DNA of 24,034 bases from Isoetes engelmannii (taxonomy: Eukaryota; Streptophyta; Lycopodiopsida; Isoetales; Isoetaceae), in NCBI GenBank assembly GCA_011763485.2, contig JAANSK020242182.1, positions 1 to 24,034 of the forward strand. Reading direction: 5' to 3'. Under the pieces are notes generated by a model. It saw only the letters and a program-made list of their open reading frames with translations, was not told where the DNA came from and ran no database searches. A program made the translations under genes and the position numbers. Below are positions 21,401 through 24,034 of this stretch, in pieces (positions within the stretch are counted from its first letter, which is position 1; each line of letters begins with the position of its first letter).

Positions 21401-23666
21401 TTGTCAGATAAATGGTGGGAAAAATGTTGCCCTATATCTCTGAATATTTCACTTAATGCTAGTTATAGTGCATTTAGAGATCAGCAGTTGAGTACACATG
21501 GGTGGCACACAAAATCAAGAAGTTTTGGCAGCGTTATTTGATAGGACCATCAAAGCAATCAAGTCTAGACTCGAGATACCTTAATAGCAGGCTGTTCACT
21601 CTAATTCTTGTTGATAAGGTATATATTCTTCATTCCTTTGAAACTGTTACAAGAGTATTGTACTGCTGAAAGGGCATGGGCATTTTTCATGAGGCAGCAA
21701 CCGAATTAGTAAACATCACTAACTGTCTAGTTTCCTATCCTGGGTGGTTGTTTGCGTATTTACCAGATTTTAGCTGCATTCCAGTTAGCTTCAGGAAACT
21801 ACACAGCAGACAAAGTTAACTACAAACTAAACATACCAAGTGGGATGTTTTGGCGCAGAGTTTTTAGAGTATACTGAAGATGCGACCCAGGAATGATATA
21901 TAATGGAGAAGGTGGCTCAAGGGACATGGCTTCAGCAACTGTTATAATAATACTATCTTCCAACTCCTTCAAATATGGTTCAACCAGCTTTGCTGTCACA
22001 ACTTCTTGCCCAGCATTGATTCCACGCACAACATAAAGATCAGAGGCATATCCCTGTAAATCATCAAATGCATGTCATTATTCAGCTCAAGTACAAAATG
22101 TCTCTACGTACATCCTAACTGTGTCTAATCTACTAAATTTGCAAACACTAACAACCTATCTGGAAGCCAAAGATTTGTCCATGAAATATCTGGCTGCTCA
22201 TGAGAGCATACTTACAGTTTCTTCAATTTTAATCTGAGTCTCTATTTCACCATAGACAGGACCATAATCACTAAGTGGAGTATCCCTCAAAGACACGTGT
22301 GCAAGCCTGTTTGGAACAACTTGTTCTCTAGGACTTAGAGGTGAGAGCTCCCACATAAACTGCAGTCCAGCTATTGTTGAAAAGATATTGTCTGAAAACA
22401 AAAACATCAACAGTGCAGCACGTAATTTCAATTTCAAAAAAGACAAAGACATATATATCCTTATTTACAGACACAGTCCAAACGGTGCAATGAAATATCC
22501 ATATGAACATTGGTTATAAACTCCATCCAGCATTCAAAAGATTGATTGAATGATGCAATAATATTAAGACAAATTGATATTAATTTTGAAAGCCAGCCAT
22601 CTGGAAGAGAAAATTCGTGATCATTAATGCTTTTTCAATTGTCGCAACATGTCTCAATTGCAATTTTTGAAACGAAATAAAAAGGATTTCATAAGGATCC
22701 TAGCCAGATTGATAATGTGCCTATGGAGCTGCTTATGTGAGGTGCCACTTCGAAATTTTTGCTCAAAACATATCCACTGGGGAAAAAAGGGAGTCTTTTA
22801 AGGTGTTCGTCTGATCTGATTGTAGAAGTATTTTTTCTTAGAATTGCAAAGTTCTGAAATGGCCGCTGCCATTTGTTTTAAATAAGTCTAGGTGAGTGCA
22901 GGTTGCCAAACTCTTGCAGCCTCGTCCTCGTTTTTTCGCATTTTGCCTCTTGCCACTGCCACCATGCCCAATGGTTATGTGCAATCCGGTATTTCGTCAC
23001 GGCCTAAAGGTGGATTGAAACTTATTTTTATAAAGGTGGATTGAAACGAGCAATTCATGATCTTTTCTGTTGTTAACTTTAACAACTCCAAACCTTTGGG
23101 AGCCATAAATGCAAACTCAAAATTTATTATATTATCTGCAAATAGAGAAATGGTTGCTCACCTTCAGAGTCAAATGCACGAATGCGAAGAGGTGCCAATG
23201 CATCCAAGTCAAGCTTCACTGAATGGTGAAAAATTTGAATGCGCGAAATTTGATCCACGAACACCTCACATCTCAAGACCTGCCCAGTAATCGTATCTTT
23301 GGCGTGGACAGCTGTTGATTTTCTTCCACTGTATGGTGCAATAGGAGTTATCACAGCACTGGTTGAGCACTCCATTGCCGTGCTATTATATTCAGCATCA
23401 ACTGATATAATATCATGATGATCCCATGTCCTGATATTGAAGTGTCGTTTTAAATAAAGACGACCAAATATTTGAATATGCATTCTAGATCATAACAACA
23501 CGTACCAAGTAAAGCAGCCATCTGATCCTTGTAAACGATAGCGTACGGGATGGAGAGTTCGAGGAGGAAGCAACAGGTTAAGGTTGCTTATATGAGGACG
23601 GTCTTCTCCCCCGTGTATTCCACAGAACAAAACAAAGAGGATAACAAAAAGCTGTACCAGTCCCAT
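6080..23666 (-). CDS. GP210: Nuclear pore membrane glycoprotein GP210, complete 37-exon gene
   Basis: Single-pass membrane nucleoporin that anchors in the pore membrane, with most of its mass in the perinuclear space. Coding exons in transcription order: 23506-23666, 23162-23430, 22216-22391, 21837-22053, 20520-20881, 19615-19809, 19121-19259, 17494-17642, 17267-17378, 16639-17204, 15998-16121, 15653-15924, 15463-15588, 15310-15372, 15039-15230, 14732-14791, 13691-13759, 13477-13614, 13292-13411, 13098-13217, 12864-13019, 11966-12031, 11432-11568, 10109-10352, 9893-10033, 8781-8883, 8564-8697, 8410-8481, 8244-8325, 7991-8098, 7772-7919, 7589-7669, 7262-7508, 6808-6862, 6639-6736, 6506-6569, 6080-6444. 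Lengths sum to 5931 nt (1976 residues) with all phases compatible. The Arabidopsis protein, as I remember it, is about 1920 residues and collinear along its length. Introns are GT-AG except intron 11 (GC-AG). No broken exon was seen. Exon edges were placed by eye from splice consensus, phase and remembered family sequence. Confidence 0.5.
6506..8098 (-). CDS. GP210: GP210 exons 30-36: membrane-proximal lumenal region (residues 1589-1855)
   Basis: Exon 30 has NGKWSSGDEEIIRIDGQTGE. Exon 31 has PPPRINLLTNAPPPDQGYNF followed by PVHF. Exon 32 has DDVVSYDCSVDPSFIG, matching the family block 'FNCQVDPPFIGYTKPW'. Exon 33 (7262-7508) has NTGEFYCSFFPYPPGKLV. Exon 34 is a 55-nt exon that begins LHLSSRANKSYITVVGSIG; its acceptor at 6862/6863 was chosen because it alone keeps the frame open. 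Exon 35 has FGVGGHAIYE, and exon 36 has NQESFSDVVVFSLSSTG. Confidence 0.5.
8244..11568 (-). CDS. GP210: GP210 exons 23-29: lumenal region (residues 1285-1588)
   Basis: Exon 23 (11432-11568) is the least conserved part by eye: VIGIRFVEPLKLEEHTKTMK. Exon 24 (10109-10352) has FPGKATISLTFSCHF and WVLPTEYTSSRLLP, a strong family block. Exon 25 (9893-10033) has SCLQSKDRATGRYEVAACI. Exon 26 has DDDYPFHVAEVSIG, exon 27 has VPLQIDTNQADVVSLKV, and exon 28 (8410-8481) has GVRQGVALIRISHKTRRHA. Exon 29 has VGAYINPRNPTLHIGGHL. All ends are canonical GT donors and AG acceptors. Confidence 0.5.
8960..9800 (-). mobile_element. Old LTR-retrotransposon fragment in intron 25
   Basis: On the minus strand, CCAACA is followed directly by TGGTATCAGAGG at 9393-9404. 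This is the usual junction of an LTR end with a primer-binding site for initiator-methionine tRNA. The sequence above 9405 would then be LTR, with a TATA-like stretch near 9767-9782, and the sequence below would be leader and a possible gag start. No second LTR was seen, so this is a partial, broken fossil. Its outer limits are guesses. Family is probably Copia-like. Confidence 0.5.
10353..11431 (-). other. Intron 23 (1079 bp)
   Basis: A small direct repeat, AGAAAGATCTATATAAGATGAT against AGAAAGATTTATATAAGATGAT, lies near 10851-10901. Otherwise nothing recognisable; no open frame with GP210-like sequence occurs inside. Confidence 0.5.
11966..13759 (-). CDS. GP210: GP210 exons 17-22: region with BIG2-like Ig domain (residues 1062-1284)
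   Basis: Exons 17-18 encode GDSTGHTFDQSQ and LHVQDEVVVAVRNYTF (sequon NYT). Exons 19-21, residues about 1131-1262, form the stretch usually detected as a bacterial Ig-like group 2 domain in GP210: VTVHAPLVFTSERVLLAPGA, then CSDSSVAIMDVNAGTVTAKS, then AELEVRIPLSM. Exon 22 (11966-12031) encodes LLSFFELCSNYKWAVSDE, matching the family block LLSFYELCSAYKW. Exons 13 to 21 all end in phase 0, so this part of the gene is built of symmetric exons. Confidence 0.5.
12059..12452. repeat. About 200-bp tandem duplication in intron 21
   Basis: Two adjacent direct copies, 12059-12250 and 12260-12452, have a period of 201-202 bp. Both contain ATAGATGCACAGGAAACAGA and end ACGAATTAAATCTT. I counted roughly 15 differences and small gaps, so about 92% identity by eye. 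Neither copy includes exon 22, which ends about 30 bp away. Confidence 0.5.
13760..14731 (-). other. Intron 16 (972 bp)
   Basis: Contains a short CT microsatellite near 14650-14662 and no convincing exon. An open stretch on the minus strand at 14329-14526 (with SAMTSLESSAGGRHPIENL) is not related to GP210 and I do not recognise it. Confidence 0.5.
14732..16121 (-). CDS. GP210: GP210 exons 11-16: central lumenal region (residues 783-1061)
   Basis: Exon 11 (15998-16121) carries TLVFHRGNLESEDHPLRSVA and ends at an unusual GC donor. Exon 12 (15653-15924) carries RVRLSPITVVNGRSIRVAAV and the WERKLALQHTPGL block. Exons 13-14 carry DAALLQLVTALRLEPDEF. Exon 15 (15039-15230) carries SVNNSKVAIVYQQ and GARGLGSTMLIVRDMGLASP. 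Exon 16 is a 60-nt exon, VQVADVAWIRLLLPDDLQVP. Every block has a counterpart in the same order in the Arabidopsis protein as I recall it, which is why these small exons can be placed with confidence. Confidence 0.5.
15925..15997 (-). other. Intron 11 with GC-AG ends
   Basis: The 5' end reads GCAG|GCAAGTTAATG and the 3' end reads TTTCTACAG|AG. GC-AG introns usually have a strong downstream AAGT, as here. Joining at this GC site gives phase 1 on both sides and the residues VEEA-ENSYSYIKA, consistent with the protein family. No GT donor within the following 40 nt gives an open frame. Confidence 0.5.
16415..16548. repeat. 81-bp-period tandem duplication in intron 10
   Basis: Two copies of about 52 bp, at 16415-16467 and 16496-16548, share GCAATTACTGAGACCTAAG and flanking bases with only a few differences. 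They lie in intron 10, about 90 bp downstream of the exon 10 donor in transcript sense. Confidence 0.5.
16639..17204 (-). CDS. GP210: GP210 exon 10, the largest exon (residues 594-782)
   Basis: This 566-nt exon opens with a split Gly codon and LQYSRCDVFNLPVKWSI, and ends LVTCCSLGNY just before a GTACGT donor. It contains AGDGNSYGGYACSTPS and LVVGSSMKIIVQGGPDRW, which match the plant family block 'DGNHHGGY...GTYVDVMLLGGPERW'. The region lies wholly in the lumen. The acceptor is TTGCAG|GT at 17204/17205. Confidence 0.5.
17267..20881 (-). CDS. GP210: GP210 exons 5-9: lumenal repeat region (residues 275-593)
   Basis: Exon 5 (20520-20881) encodes WFVTNASVALIDQHKGLL with a sequon at N289, then GREYVVEVLAFSAESG. 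Exon 6 (19615-19809) begins DNNLKLAFGG and ends in phase 0. Exon 7 (19121-19259) restarts VLKVKQDVIIC, exon 8 has WVSSLSSVATVDALGVVHSK, and exon 9 has EVTVPSSIMPVPGMPVEF. The alternation of 'SSVATVDxxGVVxxKGPGRTVI'-type strands is typical of BIG2/invasin-like beta-sandwich repeats. The order agrees with the remembered Arabidopsis protein. Introns 5 and 7 are among the largest in the gene. Confidence 0.5.
17643..19120 (-). other. Intron 7 (1478 bp), the largest intron
   Basis: It holds an 85-codon open stretch on the minus strand (18505-18762) with residues such as EQENLSSATQLAVSVH that I do not recognise. The rest is non-coding. Its size relative to the other introns suggests an old insertion, but no terminal repeats or target-site duplications were seen. 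Confidence 0.5.
19903..19951. repeat. 27-bp-period dyad repeat in intron 5
   Basis: The 22-base unit ATAGGTTGGTATAAATTAACCT (units start at 19903 and 19930) occurs twice in direct orientation, separated by GAAAA. Each unit is itself imperfectly self-complementary, with AGGTT at one side and AACCT at the other. The two copies are identical, which suggests a recent small duplication. Confidence 0.5.
20882..21836 (-). other. Intron 4 (955 bp)
   Basis: AT-rich intron with nothing recognisable beyond the splice sites. Confidence 0.5.
21837..23666 (-). CDS. GP210: GP210 exons 1-4: signal peptide and N-terminal lumenal region (residues 1-274)
   Basis: The ATG at 23664-23666 is followed by a hydrophobic stretch (VQLFVILFVLFCGIHGG, about residues 4-20), a good ER signal peptide. 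It is also the first in-frame methionine. Next come the conserved plant GP210 blocks: LLLPPRTLHPVRYRLQGSDG around residues 31-50 and WDHHDIISV around 56-64. There is a glycosylation sequon NST at residues 69-71. Exon 1 ends in phase 2 (TG|G, Trp54). Exon 2 ends in phase 1, exon 3 in phase 0 and exon 4 in phase 1. Exon 3 carries FMWELSP and RLAHVSLRDTPLSDYGP, and exon 4 carries the VVRGINAGQEVV block. These match the start of the family. Confidence 0.5.
22392..23161 (-). other. Intron 2 (770 bp)
   Basis: Non-coding. It holds a short direct repeat of AAAGGTGGATTGAAAC at 23006-23021 and 23032-23047 (period 26). The stretch about 22860-23000 is less AT-rich than the rest of the intron. No transposon family was recognised. 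Confidence 0.5.
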
Positions 23667-23698
23667 TTTGAACTTGTCTTCGTTAGCAGTAGCATGCT

Positions 23699-23725
23699 CT
23701 AGGACAATCCTCCGTTAGAGGCCAT
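23699..23725 (-). CDS. Possible upstream ORF, 8 residues
   Basis: An ATG in strong plant context (GCGATGGC) encodes MASNGGLS and a stop, ending 32 nt before the GP210 start. If the transcript begins upstream of 23725, ribosomes would meet this ORF first. No transcript evidence is available. Confidence 0.5.
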   Translation of the reverse strand: MASNGGLS

Positions 23726-23767
23726 CGCCGGAGTGAGCTCTTAGAGGATGTAAAACCCAGAACCCGT

Positions 23768-23773
23768 CACGTG
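23768..23773. promoter_or_regulatory. G-box CACGTG upstream of GP210
   Basis: A palindromic CACGTG lies about 102 bp upstream of the start codon, followed on the minus strand by ACGG. G-boxes bind bZIP and bHLH factors in plants. Position is plausible for a promoter element; function is inferred from sequence alone. Confidence 0.5.
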
Positions 23774-23952
23774 TTCCTAACGAAAATCCTTGTGTACATT
23801 CACACCAGGGGTTATGTTAGCCTAAAGGTTAGATTTTACAAATTTTTTACACAGCATTTAATTCCTATACCCATGTAGTGGTGGGGGTTTGCTGTGCACC
23901 AAAAGATGACCGGTGCCTTTTTTGGCCATTTTTTTTGGGCATGTTGCGGCCG

Positions 23953-24034
23953 GCAATCGATGCATCGATTGCACTAGCAATCGATCCTTGTTGACTTTTT
24001 TTTTTTTTTTTTTTGGGCAATCGATGCATCGATT
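23953..24034. repeat. Repeated 20-bp palindrome at the window edge
   Basis: GCAATCGATGCATCGATTGC at 23953-23972 is a perfect palindrome. Its first 18 bases recur at 24017-24034, cut by the window end. A half copy, GCAATCGATCC, lies between them at 23977-23987. A run of T (about 23996-24014) separates the units. This looks like part of a larger dispersed or tandem repeat. Confidence 0.5.

Overview
The window is plant nuclear DNA, most likely from an angiosperm. It is AT-rich, and its main gene has many short GT-AG introns and encodes a protein of plant type. Species cannot be told from the sequence.

The dominant feature is one gene on the minus strand, from a start codon at 23666 to a stop at 6080. 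It encodes the nuclear pore membrane glycoprotein GP210 (NUP210 family; Arabidopsis GP210/EMB3012). I resolved 37 coding exons. All splice phases join into one open frame of 5931 nt, giving 1976 residues plus stop. The protein has an N-terminal signal peptide, a very long lumenal region of Ig-like beta-sandwich repeats including a BIG2-type stretch, one transmembrane helix near residues 1882-1898, and a 78-residue tail. The gene looks intact.

Upstream of the start (23667-24034) is the promoter side. It holds a CACGTG box, two possible upstream start codons, and at the window edge a repeated perfect palindrome. Several introns carry repeats: a 201-bp tandem duplication in intron 21, an 81-bp-period duplication in intron 10, a 27-bp-period dyad repeat in intron 5, and an old LTR-retrotransposon piece in intron 25.

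Beyond the 3' end of GP210 (1-6079) there is no recognisable host gene. About 470-2600 is a decayed, 5'-truncated LINE on the minus strand of the RTE type, with reverse transcriptase and C-terminal zinc-binding remnants and a short AATTC-type tail. The remainder is AT-rich spacer with degenerate tandem repeats, one perfect 12-bp hairpin and one possible LTR-element primer-binding site. I found no convincing new biological system. The points most worth checking are the upstream ORFs, the GC-AG intron, and the palindrome repeat.
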